This document shows positions 1 to 6,157 of a DNA stretch of 6,814 bases, one piece after another. Each line of letters starts with the position of its first letter. Position 1 is the first letter of the stretch. The DNA is taken from contig PNBP01000178.1 of assembly GCA_003136075.1 (NCBI GenBank), positions 7,281 through 14,094 on the forward strand, given 5' to 3'. The translations under genes and the position numbers were made by a program. Under the pieces are notes generated by a model. It searched no databases and had not been told where the DNA came from. It was given only the letters and a program-made list of their open reading frames with translations. Origin of the DNA: Methanoregula sp. GTDB taxonomy: Archaea; Halobacteriota; Methanomicrobia; Methanomicrobiales; Methanospirillaceae.

Positions 1-127
1 TTTGACGATCGCAGATATTGTTGTAATTTTTCTTTGTGATCTTTCCGTTGCATCTCCGCGCTTATGGTAATGGAATTGGGTCAAACTGCATCACATTTTT
101 TATTTATCGTACTTATGTATAATCATT

Positions 128-145
128 AAGAAATAAGTTTATATG
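128..145 (+). promoter_or_regulatory. Archaeal BRE/TATA promoter of the first COG1361-like gene
   Basis: A purine-rich stretch (AAGAAATAAG, 128-137) is followed directly by TTTATATG (138-145). This is the layout of an archaeal BRE plus TATA box bound by TFB and TBP. Archaeal transcription normally starts about 25 nt downstream of the TATA centre, which places the start near 166-168 and gives a leader of roughly 33 nt that contains the GAGGA ribosome binding site. The DNA before it (1-127) has no supportable gene. A T-rich run at 95-105 could be the termination tract of a gene outside the window. Confidence 0.7.
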
Positions 146-188
146 CTATAGATCTCAACGTATACCAACCAATTCTTTCGAGAATAAC

Positions 189-193
189 GAGGA
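189..193 (+). promoter_or_regulatory. Ribosome binding site (GAGGA) fixing the start at 200
   Basis: GAGGA lies 6 nt before the ATG at 200. A TTG at 197-199 directly precedes that ATG in frame, but it would be only 3 nt from the GAGGA, so the ATG at 200 is preferred. Confidence 0.7.
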
Positions 194-199
194 ATATTG

Positions 200-1570
200 A
201 TGAATTCAGTTCAGAATACACCCAGAAACTACTATCACCATAACAGGACACCGGCTTACCATCCATCCACGCACCATAACTGGTTGTGGTACGCCTGCCT
301 TGTCGCCATAGCGATCGCTTTTATTGTTATCTCCCCGGCAATGGCAGGAACAAAATATATGGCAGGAAGTCCGGAACTGACGGCCTATATCTCCGGCACC
401 AACGAGTTTGGTCCAGGGGATACAGTACCGCTCACAGTCATCATCGAAAACAAAGGCATCAATGAGTTCAAGTTCGTCCAGTCAGGAATTGTAGATCGTG
501 AAGATCTTCCCAATACCGCAAAATTTCTCAAGGTGTCACTTGATGCCGGAATGGCACCGATCACGGTCAAATCTGATCCCCAGATGATTGGGGATGTTAA
601 ATCCAGCACGACGGGCACAAGTGAGTTTACGATCAAAATCCTCACCGATGCACCCGCAGGCACGTATAACCTTCCCTTAACTCTTGACTATACCTACCTA
701 TATGAAGCAGACCAGTACGGATCGGATACAATCCAGTACTATTACAAATATATCCATGAGAACGTCAGCCTTCCCATCACGATTAAAAAGGAAGTAAAAG
801 TGGAGGTACTCTCCGCCAAAGTGGAACACCTCAATGCCGGCACGGAGGGCTTTGTCACGCTGGAAGTCAAAAACATTGGCCACGAGGACGGGGAAAAAGC
901 AGTTCTCAAAATTTTCCGCGATGATAACAGCCCGATAGTCCCCAAAACAAGCAGTGTCTATATCGGCGATTTCCCTGCTGGCGAAACCGTGAGCAGCCAG
1001 TTCAAGGTCTCAGTGGCGGATGATGCAGAAGAACAGGTGTATCCGCTTGATCTGTATGTGGAGTATGAGAACACGGAGGGGGACACGGTTTCATCAGATT
1101 CCGAAACCATCGGTTTGCCCGTGGGAAAGAAGGTCTCGTTTGTAGTTTCCTCAATGTCTACTGAGATTATGCCCGGTCAGAAAAAGGTAATTGGCGTCGT
1201 ATATACGAATACCGGCGGTGCACCTGCGTATAATGCTCAGGCACGCATCAGTGCGGTTGATCCGTTTACAACTAACGATGACACTGCATTCTTAGGCACA
1301 CTCGCTCCTGGAGAGAGTAAAGAAGCGGCATTTGAAATTTCAACTGACAAAACAGCGACAATCAAAGAGTACGGAATCGATTCCGAGATACGGTTCCGCG
1401 ATGCGCTAGATAACACGATTGTCTCCGATCCGATGAAAGTCCGTATTGATGTGGTACCTGATACGAGCATGAGTGATCTGCTCAGCAACCGGTTTATTCA
1501 ATGTTGTATTGTCGCCATCATCATCGTTGTCAGCTACCTGATCTACCGCAGGAAAATAATCGCTCAGTAA
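200..1570 (+). CDS. Secreted, membrane-anchored COG1361/CARDB-type S-layer-like protein (paralogue A)
   Basis: A 456-residue envelope protein. Residues 28-49 form a hydrophobic signal segment ending in PAMA before G50, a good signal-peptidase site. It follows an unusually long 27-residue N-terminal region carrying five His residues (13, 14, 21, 25, 26). The ectodomain reads as three Ig-like units, about 50-198, 199-310 and 311-425. Each has the 'PGD/AGT...V.NxG' pattern of CARDB/COG1361 repeats: NAGTEG at 212-217, YIGDFP at 254-259, ETIG at 302-305 and AYNAQ at 343-347. A C-terminal helix (about 432-449) followed by RRK points to a cytoplasmic tail with the bulk outside. There is one N-glycosylation sequon in the ectodomain (NVS). 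The same motifs recur in the protein at 4082-5368, so the two are paralogues flanking an RND transporter. The family's function is not established. A role as an extracellular partner of the pump is inferred from context only. The gene has its own BRE/TATA promoter. Confidence 0.85.
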   Translation: MNSVQNTPRNYYHHNRTPAYHPSTHHNWLWYACLVAIAIAFIVISPAMAGTKYMAGSPELTAYISGTNEFGPGDTVPLTVIIENKGINEFKFVQSGIVDREDLPNTAKFLKVSLDAGMAPITVKSDPQMIGDVKSSTTGTSEFTIKILTDAPAGTYNLPLTLDYTYLYEADQYGSDTIQYYYKYIHENVSLPITIKKEVKVEVLSAKVEHLNAGTEGFVTLEVKNIGHEDGEKAVLKIFRDDNSPIVPKTSSVYIGDFPAGETVSSQFKVSVADDAEEQVYPLDLYVEYENTEGDTVSSDSETIGLPVGKKVSFVVSSMSTEIMPGQKKVIGVVYTNTGGAPAYNAQARISAVDPFTTNDDTAFLGTLAPGESKEAAFEISTDKTATIKEYGIDSEIRFRDALDNTIVSDPMKVRIDVVPDTSMSDLLSNRFIQCCIVAIIIVVSYLIYRRKIIAQ

Positions 1571-1590
1571 TCAGGGATGCATATGTCAGA

Positions 1591-1604
1591 ATTATATTTT
1601 TTAT
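1591..1604 (+). terminator. T-tract after the first gene, possible archaeal terminator
   Basis: An A/T-only run (ATTATATTTTTTTA) starts 20 nt after the TAA at 1568-1570 and includes seven consecutive T residues. Archaeal RNA polymerase can terminate at oligo-T tracts without a hairpin. The same stretch also resembles a TATA element, so it could instead belong to a promoter for the next gene. The sequence alone does not decide between these. Confidence 0.3.
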
Positions 1605-1617
1605 ACCGGCACCAAGC

Positions 1618-1650
1618 GTGGGATCATAGTACTGAGAGGAATTATCCCAC
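1618..1650. promoter_or_regulatory. 10-bp dyad upstream of the RND gene, candidate operator
   Basis: GTGGGATCAT (1618-1627) and ATTATCCCAC (1641-1650) form an inverted repeat with 9 of 10 matching pairs. The outer seven pairs are perfect and the spacer is 13 nt. The right arm ends immediately before a TATA-like AATTATAC. That is where a dimeric repressor could compete with TBP/TFB, or an activator could sit. As RNA it could also form a hairpin at the end of the first gene's transcript. The repeat is seen directly; its function is inferred. Confidence 0.4.
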
Positions 1651-1658
1651 AATTATAC
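1651..1658 (+). promoter_or_regulatory. Possible TATA box for the RND-paralogue B operon
   Basis: AATTATAC lies about 45 nt before the ATG at 1699. It predicts a transcription start near 1680 and a leader of about 20 nt that includes the GAGGA at 1689-1693. No clear BRE precedes it, because the dyad arm occupies that position. Read-through from the first gene's promoter is the alternative. Confidence 0.35.
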
Positions 1659-1688
1659 TGCCTAAACTTTTTTTCCAACAGGACACGC

Positions 1689-1693
1689 GAGGA
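1689..1693 (+). promoter_or_regulatory. Ribosome binding site (GAGGA) of the RND gene
   Basis: GAGGA sits 5 nt before the ATG at 1699. It is the same core as at the first gene and supports this start. Confidence 0.65.
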
Positions 1694-1698
1694 TTTCC

Positions 1699-4065
1699 AT
1701 GATAGACCTGATATTTAGAAAACTTGCACAGGCTATCAACCGCCATCCCCGGCTCATTGCCGGAATTATCGGTCTTGTCTTTATTATTGCAATCTTTGGT
1801 GTGACGCTCATCACCATGGATACCTCGTACAATACGTACTTGGACAAGGACTCCCCGCAGGGTATCCTCAACAACCACTATACTGACACGTTCTCATCAA
1901 ATGTACTCATCCTTATTGTCGAAACAAACGATCCGCTCAACCCGGAAACGCTCACGTATCTTGATACTCTTGAAGGGGATATCCGCCAGCAGCAGAATGT
2001 TGAATCCTGCATGGGTATTGCAGATATCTTAAAAAGCGGCAATGGCGGTGTTCTGCCCCAGTCCAAAGGAGAAATCGACAATATTGTTTCCCAACTGCCT
2101 CCTGAGGTCAAAGACACTGCCGTCCCGTCCAATGTCCTGACATTAGTCCAGATCACGCTCTCGCAAGGGTTGTCTGACGATGCAAAGACTGCAGCTTTAA
2201 ACAACGTAGAATCTCTTATAGCACATGACAACCCGCCACCCGGTACAAAGATCTCGGTTTCAGGAAGTCCGGCTTTTTCTGCACAGATGAAGTCTGCGAT
2301 GAGCTCATCGATGGGTGTCCTCATTGGAGGTGCGATGATCCTGATGGTCATTGTCATGGGAATTCTCTTTTCCTACGTAAGTCACCGGTTCCTGCCGGTC
2401 CTCTTTGTTGGGATCGGACTCACGACCGCATTGGGTTCCATGGGCATTGCCGGTATCCAGCTCAACATGGCGGTGCTCGGTGCCTTTCCGGTCATGATCG
2501 GTCTTGGGATTGATTACGGGATCCAGTTCCATGCACGGCTTGATGAAGAAGCCCGGAAAGGTTCCCTTGATGACGCGATTTTCATGACCGTGACCCGCAC
2601 CGGGCCGGCCGTGATGTACGCGATGCTTGCCACCTGCACAGGGTTTCTGGCAATGTTTGTCTCGACGGTTCCCATGATCCGCTCGTTTGGACTTGTCGCC
2701 ATCATCGGCGTGATGAGCTGTTATATCATCGCTCTTATCGGAATCCCGACAATCGCACATCTCATCCACTACACGCCAAAGAAAAAGATGCCCGAAGTCT
2801 GCTATGCGGTAGGTGAGGATGCATGTGATTTTATCCCGTCTCCTGTAAACAGGGCAAAAAATGGCAGCAACAAGAGAAAGAGCTCATGGTCTTACGGCCA
2901 GTTCCTGACCGACATATCTGTAAAAATTGCAAAAAATCCTATCCCCATTCTCCTGATAGGCGGAATGATTGCGCTCGTAGGCTTCTCCATTGATCCCCAG
3001 ATCCCGATTGAAACCAGCGAGAACAGTTTTGTTCCCAGTGACATGCCGGCCAAAGTCCAGATGGATAAAGTGACCCGGATTCTTGGTTCTACAAGTACGG
3101 CTGATTTCATCATCCAGGGAAATCGTGTCACCGATCTCGATACGGTGCAATGGATGCAGCAGTTCCAAGAATATGAACTCTCCCGTCATATGGAGCTCAC
3201 CGGTGCGACAAGCATTGTCACCTACATTCTTGCCTATAACGGCGGGGTCATGCCAGAAACACAGAGCGGGCTCAATGCAGTGCTCGCAAAAATTCCCGCA
3301 GATGTCAAAAAACCTTACCTGAGCGGATCCATGGAAGGGGTTATCCGGTTCAATACCATCGATCTCGAAATGGCAACTCAGGACTCACTCAAGAAGCAGA
3401 TGGAAAAGGATATCACATTCCTCCAGCCTCCCCCGGGAATAACGCTGGCACCGGTAGGAACGTTTGATATCTTCACATCACTCATCTCCGGTCTTACCTC
3501 TTCAAAGGAGGAGATGACCTACCTCGGGTTTATCCTCGTCTTTGTCTTTCTTGCACTCGTGTACCGGCATATCCATGCTGTGTCCCCCCTCGTACCGATC
3601 ATCCTGATTGTCGGCTGGAACGCGGTGGCGATGTACGCGATGGGTATCGCCTATACGCCGCTGACGGCAACCCTCGGTTCGATGGCGATTGGCGTTGCGG
3701 CCGAATACACGATCCTCGTCATGGAGCGGTACACGGAAGAGGAGGAGCGGTTGCATGACCATATCGCCGCCATCCAGGAGAGCGTCAGCAAGATTGGCAC
3801 CGCAATTACCGTGTCTGGGCTTGCGACATTCTTTGGGTTCTCTGCCCTCTGCCTTGCAAGCTTCCCCATCATCAGCAACTTCGGGGTGACGACGTTGATC
3901 GCCGTTGGTTTCTCGCTTATCGGTGCGATTTTTATCATGCCTGCCGTGCTCTCGCTGATGGGACAGCTCACTGAATGGCTGGATAAACGGAAGAAAATTA
4001 CCCCTCATAATCTGGCACGTATTGACGCGGTAGAAAATTTCGAGCAAATGGAAAAAAATACCTAA
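1699..4065 (+). CDS. RND-superfamily exporter, HAE3/MMPL class (COG1033-like)
   Basis: A 788-residue integral membrane protein with the duplicated RND fold. Half one has TM1 (about 19-39), an outward domain (about 40-200) and a TM2-TM6 bundle (about 205-350). A charged cytoplasmic linker (about 353-412) follows. Half two has TM7 (about 415-431), a second outward domain (about 432-600) and TM8-TM12 (about 608-760), then a short polar tail. The TM4 motif GLGIDYGIQFHARLDEE carries D272. The equivalent position in half two is GVAAEYTILVMERY with E669. These acidic residues sit where RND pumps relay protons or cations. The size is much smaller than bacterial AcrB-type pumps (about 1,050 residues) and typical of archaeal HAE3/MMPL proteins, which lack an outer-membrane partner. 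The likely role is cation-driven movement of a lipid, hydrophobic or envelope compound out of the membrane; the substrate is unknown. The gene is 16 nt upstream of the second COG1361-like gene and follows the first, suggesting a joint complex. Family assignment is confident; function is inferred. Confidence 0.9.
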   Translation: MIDLIFRKLAQAINRHPRLIAGIIGLVFIIAIFGVTLITMDTSYNTYLDKDSPQGILNNHYTDTFSSNVLILIVETNDPLNPETLTYLDTLEGDIRQQQNVESCMGIADILKSGNGGVLPQSKGEIDNIVSQLPPEVKDTAVPSNVLTLVQITLSQGLSDDAKTAALNNVESLIAHDNPPPGTKISVSGSPAFSAQMKSAMSSSMGVLIGGAMILMVIVMGILFSYVSHRFLPVLFVGIGLTTALGSMGIAGIQLNMAVLGAFPVMIGLGIDYGIQFHARLDEEARKGSLDDAIFMTVTRTGPAVMYAMLATCTGFLAMFVSTVPMIRSFGLVAIIGVMSCYIIALIGIPTIAHLIHYTPKKKMPEVCYAVGEDACDFIPSPVNRAKNGSNKRKSSWSYGQFLTDISVKIAKNPIPILLIGGMIALVGFSIDPQIPIETSENSFVPSDMPAKVQMDKVTRILGSTSTADFIIQGNRVTDLDTVQWMQQFQEYELSRHMELTGATSIVTYILAYNGGVMPETQSGLNAVLAKIPADVKKPYLSGSMEGVIRFNTIDLEMATQDSLKKQMEKDITFLQPPPGITLAPVGTFDIFTSLISGLTSSKEEMTYLGFILVFVFLALVYRHIHAVSPLVPIILIVGWNAVAMYAMGIAYTPLTATLGSMAIGVAAEYTILVMERYTEEEERLHDHIAAIQESVSKIGTAITVSGLATFFGFSALCLASFPIISNFGVTTLIAVGFSLIGAIFIMPAVLSLMGQLTEWLDKRKKITPHNLARIDAVENFEQMEKNT

Positions 4066-4073
4066 AGAGAAGG
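4066..4073 (+). promoter_or_regulatory. Weak ribosome binding site in the 16-nt gap between RND gene and paralogue B
   Basis: AGAGAAGG begins right after the RND stop codon (4063-4065) and ends 8 nt before the ATG at 4082. The match to the anti-Shine-Dalgarno sequence is poorer than at the two upstream genes. The 16-nt gap has no room for a promoter, so paralogue B is expected to share the RND transcript. Confidence 0.45.
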
Positions 4074-4081
4074 CTGTTCAG

Positions 4082-5368
4082 ATGAAACAATGTACATGGT
4101 TAATCCTCCTGGTACTGGTTGCTGCCTGCTGCAGCATGCCGGCGATGGGGGCAATAAAATATTTTGGGGGAACCCCCCAGATGACCGCATATGTAACCGG
4201 TTTTTCTGAATTTTCCCCGGGCGAGGACGCCACGATCACCGTGATGATACAAAACAGTGGCGTGGATATAATGAAATTTACCAATTCGGGAACCCTCCAG
4301 CCGGATGATCTCCCGACAACCGCAAAACAATTAACTGCATCATTGGCAGCCAATGGAGCTCCTCTCATTATCAAAACAGATGCCCAGATGGCAGGAGATC
4401 TCACAAGCCCTGATACGATAACCCTCCGGTTCAATGCAAAGATTCTCTCAAACGCCACAATCGGGGAATACCAGATCCCACTAACCCTCAAGTACAAATA
4501 TCTTAAGGTGCAGAATCAGGAGGCCGGTGACAGTCTCCAGTTCCTGTACAATAATGTAACCGATACCCTGCCCATCACAGTAAAAATTAAAAAACAGGTG
4601 AAAATCAACATGCTGGATGTGGTTCCCGAAAACATTAATGCAGGCACGGAAGGCTACCTGAACCTGACGATAAAGAATATCGGATCAGAAGCCGGAAAGA
4701 AAGCGACTGTTAAGATTACGAGAAACGGTATGAGCCCGGTGATCCCAACGGACAGCATGGTATTTATTGGGGATTTTCCGTTAAATGGGGTCATCAATTG
4801 CCGGTACAAGGTTGCAATTTCAAATGATGCAGAGCAGCAGACCTACCCGCTCAATGTTGCTGTCTCATATGAAAATGATGAAGGAGATCAGGTAACTTCA
4901 GCAACTGAAACCATCGGGGTCCCGGTTGGGGGCAAGATTAGTTTTGCCGTCACTTCTCCCCCAGCTACCCTTTATCCTGGTGATACCTCCGTTGTCATAG
5001 TCGTTTACCAGAATATTGGGACAAGCACGGCATACAATGCACAAGCCCAACTCAACGCAGTCGATCCTTTTTCAAGTAACGATAACGGCGCAATTCTCGG
5101 GAGTATAAAACCCGGGGAATTTGCAACCGCCAGATATAGTTTGAGTGCAAATGGTCAGGCCGTATCAAAAACGTATGCTCTTGATACGAAAATCCGGTAC
5201 CGGGATTCACTCGATAACAGCCAGGTCTCTGATATGTTCAAGGCTGACGTTCAGGTAGTTTCCCGCCCCTCTGGTCCGGCAATGCTGATGGTGCCCGCCA
5301 TGGTATTGATCGCCGCAATTCTTGTTGGGGCCGGTTACTACGTGTTTGCCAAAAGAAAGAAGATGTGA
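4082..5368 (+). CDS. Secreted, membrane-anchored COG1361/CARDB-type S-layer-like protein (paralogue B)
   Basis: A 428-residue envelope protein collinear with the one at 200-1570. It has a short conventional signal peptide (residues 1-23, ending PAMG before A24), three Ig-like units (about 24-172, 173-284 and 285-392), and a C-terminal helix (about 400-422) followed by KRKKM, so the bulk faces outside. Shared landmarks are NAGTEG at 186-191, FIGDFP at 228-233, ETIG at 276-279, AYNAQ at 317-321 and AVDPF just after. It differs from paralogue A in lacking the His-rich N-terminal extension and in carrying at least three N-glycosylation sequons (NAT, NVT, NLT). It also has VAAC at residues 13-16, a possible lipobox, so lipid modification at C16 is an alternative to signal-peptidase I cleavage. 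It lies in an operon with the RND transporter. An accessory or envelope-linking role is an inference. The C-terminal anchor argues against a freely released protein. Confidence 0.85.
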   Translation: MKQCTWLILLVLVAACCSMPAMGAIKYFGGTPQMTAYVTGFSEFSPGEDATITVMIQNSGVDIMKFTNSGTLQPDDLPTTAKQLTASLAANGAPLIIKTDAQMAGDLTSPDTITLRFNAKILSNATIGEYQIPLTLKYKYLKVQNQEAGDSLQFLYNNVTDTLPITVKIKKQVKINMLDVVPENINAGTEGYLNLTIKNIGSEAGKKATVKITRNGMSPVIPTDSMVFIGDFPLNGVINCRYKVAISNDAEQQTYPLNVAVSYENDEGDQVTSATETIGVPVGGKISFAVTSPPATLYPGDTSVVIVVYQNIGTSTAYNAQAQLNAVDPFSSNDNGAILGSIKPGEFATARYSLSANGQAVSKTYALDTKIRYRDSLDNSQVSDMFKADVQVVSRPSGPAMLMVPAMVLIAAILVGAGYYVFAKRKKM

Positions 5369-5403
5369 TGCACGGGTGAGAACAGAATCTCTTTTCACGA
5401 TCT

Positions 5404-5411
5404 CATATATT
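5404..5411 (+). promoter_or_regulatory. Possible TATA element before the receiver remnant
   Basis: CATATATT lies about 46-53 nt before the ATG at 5457. It predicts a start near 5433, just ahead of the strong RBS. No clear BRE is visible. It touches the base of the neighbouring hairpin, so only one of the two readings may matter. Confidence 0.25.
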
Positions 5412-5427
5412 GCTGGTTCATCCAGCA
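5411..5427 (+). terminator. Small hairpin downstream of the RND-paralogue B operon
   Basis: TGCTGG (5411-5416) and CCAGCA (5422-5427) form a perfect 6-bp stem with the 5-nt loop TTCAT, 42 nt after the TGA of paralogue B. Only a weak T-run (ATTTTA, 5434-5439) follows. It may mark the operon's 3' end or stabilise the mRNA end, but it is short. Confidence 0.3.
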
Positions 5428-5440
5428 CCCTCGATTTTAT

Positions 5441-5450
5441 GAGAGGGGGG
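5441..5450 (+). promoter_or_regulatory. Strong ribosome binding site of the receiver remnant
   Basis: GAGAGGGGGG ends 6 nt before the ATG at 5457. It is one of the most G-rich translation signals in the window, and it marks 5457 as the original start of a gene whose frame is now broken. Confidence 0.5.
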
Positions 5451-5456
5451 ACTCAT

Positions 5457-5818
5457 ATGGCAAACACCGATACACTGCGATTGATGCAGCCGTCCCAGGA
5501 TTATCGCACGCTCCCACCCGTTCTTGACGATCACCGGATAACGGGGAAGAAGCACGGGCATGGCTTCTGGCACACCATACCGATTTGATCGTTTCCGAAT
5601 ACGACCTGCCGGGGATGCACGGTATGGATCTGCTAGAGGCCTTGAGAAATGAGGAAAACACCCTGCCATTTATTTTTTTCACTAAGAATACGTCCCCGCT
5701 TGTCCGGTACAAAGCCCATCAGATGTGTGTTTTAGGTTTTATCGTTCGGGAGGGGACCGGGAAAAAATCGATCATACAGCTGATGCGGTTATTGAACTGG
5801 TCGGAACGGGACCGCTAA
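5457..5818 (+). pseudogene. Degraded single-domain response-regulator receiver (frameshifted)
   Basis: The second part, read in the frame that ends with the TAA at 5816-5818, is clearly a CheY-like receiver: GEEARAWLLAHHTDLIVSEY, then DLPGM, then LPFIFFT. The residues before it are read from the ATG at 5457 in another frame, which runs into a TGA at 5586-5588, while the receiver frame has a TGA at 5525-5527. The two frames can be joined at the GGGG run at 5543-5546. One extra G there would give 363 nt, a 120-residue protein, the normal length of a lone receiver. Even if repaired it is abnormal: the acidic pair expected in strand 1 is missing near LRLMQPSQDY, the phospho-acceptor Asp is Glu (SEYD where SDYx is usual), and the strand-5 Lys appears as Arg (IVREG). 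The strand-4 Thr (FFT) remains. Phosphotransfer is therefore unlikely. A sequencing error in the G run could explain the frame break but not the lost residues. Confidence 0.7.
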
Positions 5819-6157
5819 AACGAAAACAGGTGATCCGTCATGAAGTAAAAAGATCTCTGGTACCAGAAACGTCAGACCCTTGAAAATTCGATCACGGATA
5901 GCATCTATCCGGTTCGTGGAAACAGAATCATGATGCCACATAAACTTGGCTTCACCCTCTCGAAACTTTCCACAACAGGCCATAATTTCCGTGATCCTGG
6001 GGACGAAATTTTTGGTGTTGAGGTCCGACTCGTTGTGAGGTCTTTAAAGAAAGGATACAATGGTCCTGTGGGTATGATGCGGCATTTGCGGCTGCATCGT
6101 TTCCTCACATGTTCGCATACGATACCTATTTTGTAAATCCTGTCACAACTAGTACGC
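5819..6157. other. Intergenic region without a supportable gene
   Basis: These 339 nt separate the receiver remnant from the FGAM synthase gene. The + strand frame open from 5846 to the stop at 6134-6136 (ATG at 5930) and the overlapping minus-strand frames show no recognisable motif, no RBS and no coding-like composition, so I do not call them. The region could include further decayed sequence of the receiver locus. It contains two overlapping inverted repeats listed separately. Possible promoter elements for the FGAM synthase gene are TTTAAA (6043-6048) and the weak CTATTTTGTA (6126-6135). The latter is about 28 nt before the ATG at 6158, a spacing that would give a leaderless transcript. 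Confidence 0.5.
5890..5996. repeat. Overlapping inverted repeats able to form alternative helices
   Basis: CGGATAG (5895-5901), loop CAT, CTATCCG (5905-5911) is a perfect 7-bp stem with a 3-nt loop. The left arm overlaps GATCACGGA (5890-5898), whose exact reverse complement TCCGTGATC lies at 5988-5996. The short hairpin and the long-range 9-bp helix share bases 5895-5898 and so cannot both form. It may be a regulatory leader, a protein-binding site or chance. Confidence 0.35.

Noticed and set aside
1..85. TTTGAC (1-6) and GTCAAA (80-85) as an inverted repeat
   Set aside because: Only six bases at a distance of more than 70 nt, so readily due to chance.
197..199. TTG as an alternative start for the first gene
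   Set aside because: It lies only 3 nt from the GAGGA core, while the adjacent ATG at 200 has a better spacing.
1878..2769. Two further minus-strand open frames (159 and 154 residues) opposite the RND gene
   Set aside because: They overlap each other and a well-supported transporter and show no RBS or motif. They are shadow frames.
3502..4047. Long minus-strand open frame (181 residues) opposite the RND gene
   Set aside because: It is antisense to strongly conserved RND sequence. Its product is rich in His, Arg and Asp with no domain, as expected from the mirror of membrane-protein codons.
5457..5588. A stand-alone 43-residue peptide from the ATG at 5457 to the TGA at 5586-5588
   Set aside because: It has a good RBS, but its end overlaps a clear receiver sequence in another frame. 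It is better explained as the front of a frameshifted receiver gene.
5846..6136. Plus-strand open frame of about 97 codons between the receiver remnant and the FGAM synthase gene (ATG at 5930)
   Set aside because: No RBS, no recognised motif and unconvincing residue composition. It might be decayed coding sequence, but I cannot support it as a gene.
5820..6157. Possible tRNA or other structured RNA gene in the gap
   Set aside because: No T-arm GGTTC-type motif in a proper cloverleaf context and no acceptor-stem pairing could be found. GGTTCG at 5911-5916 lacks the partner stem.
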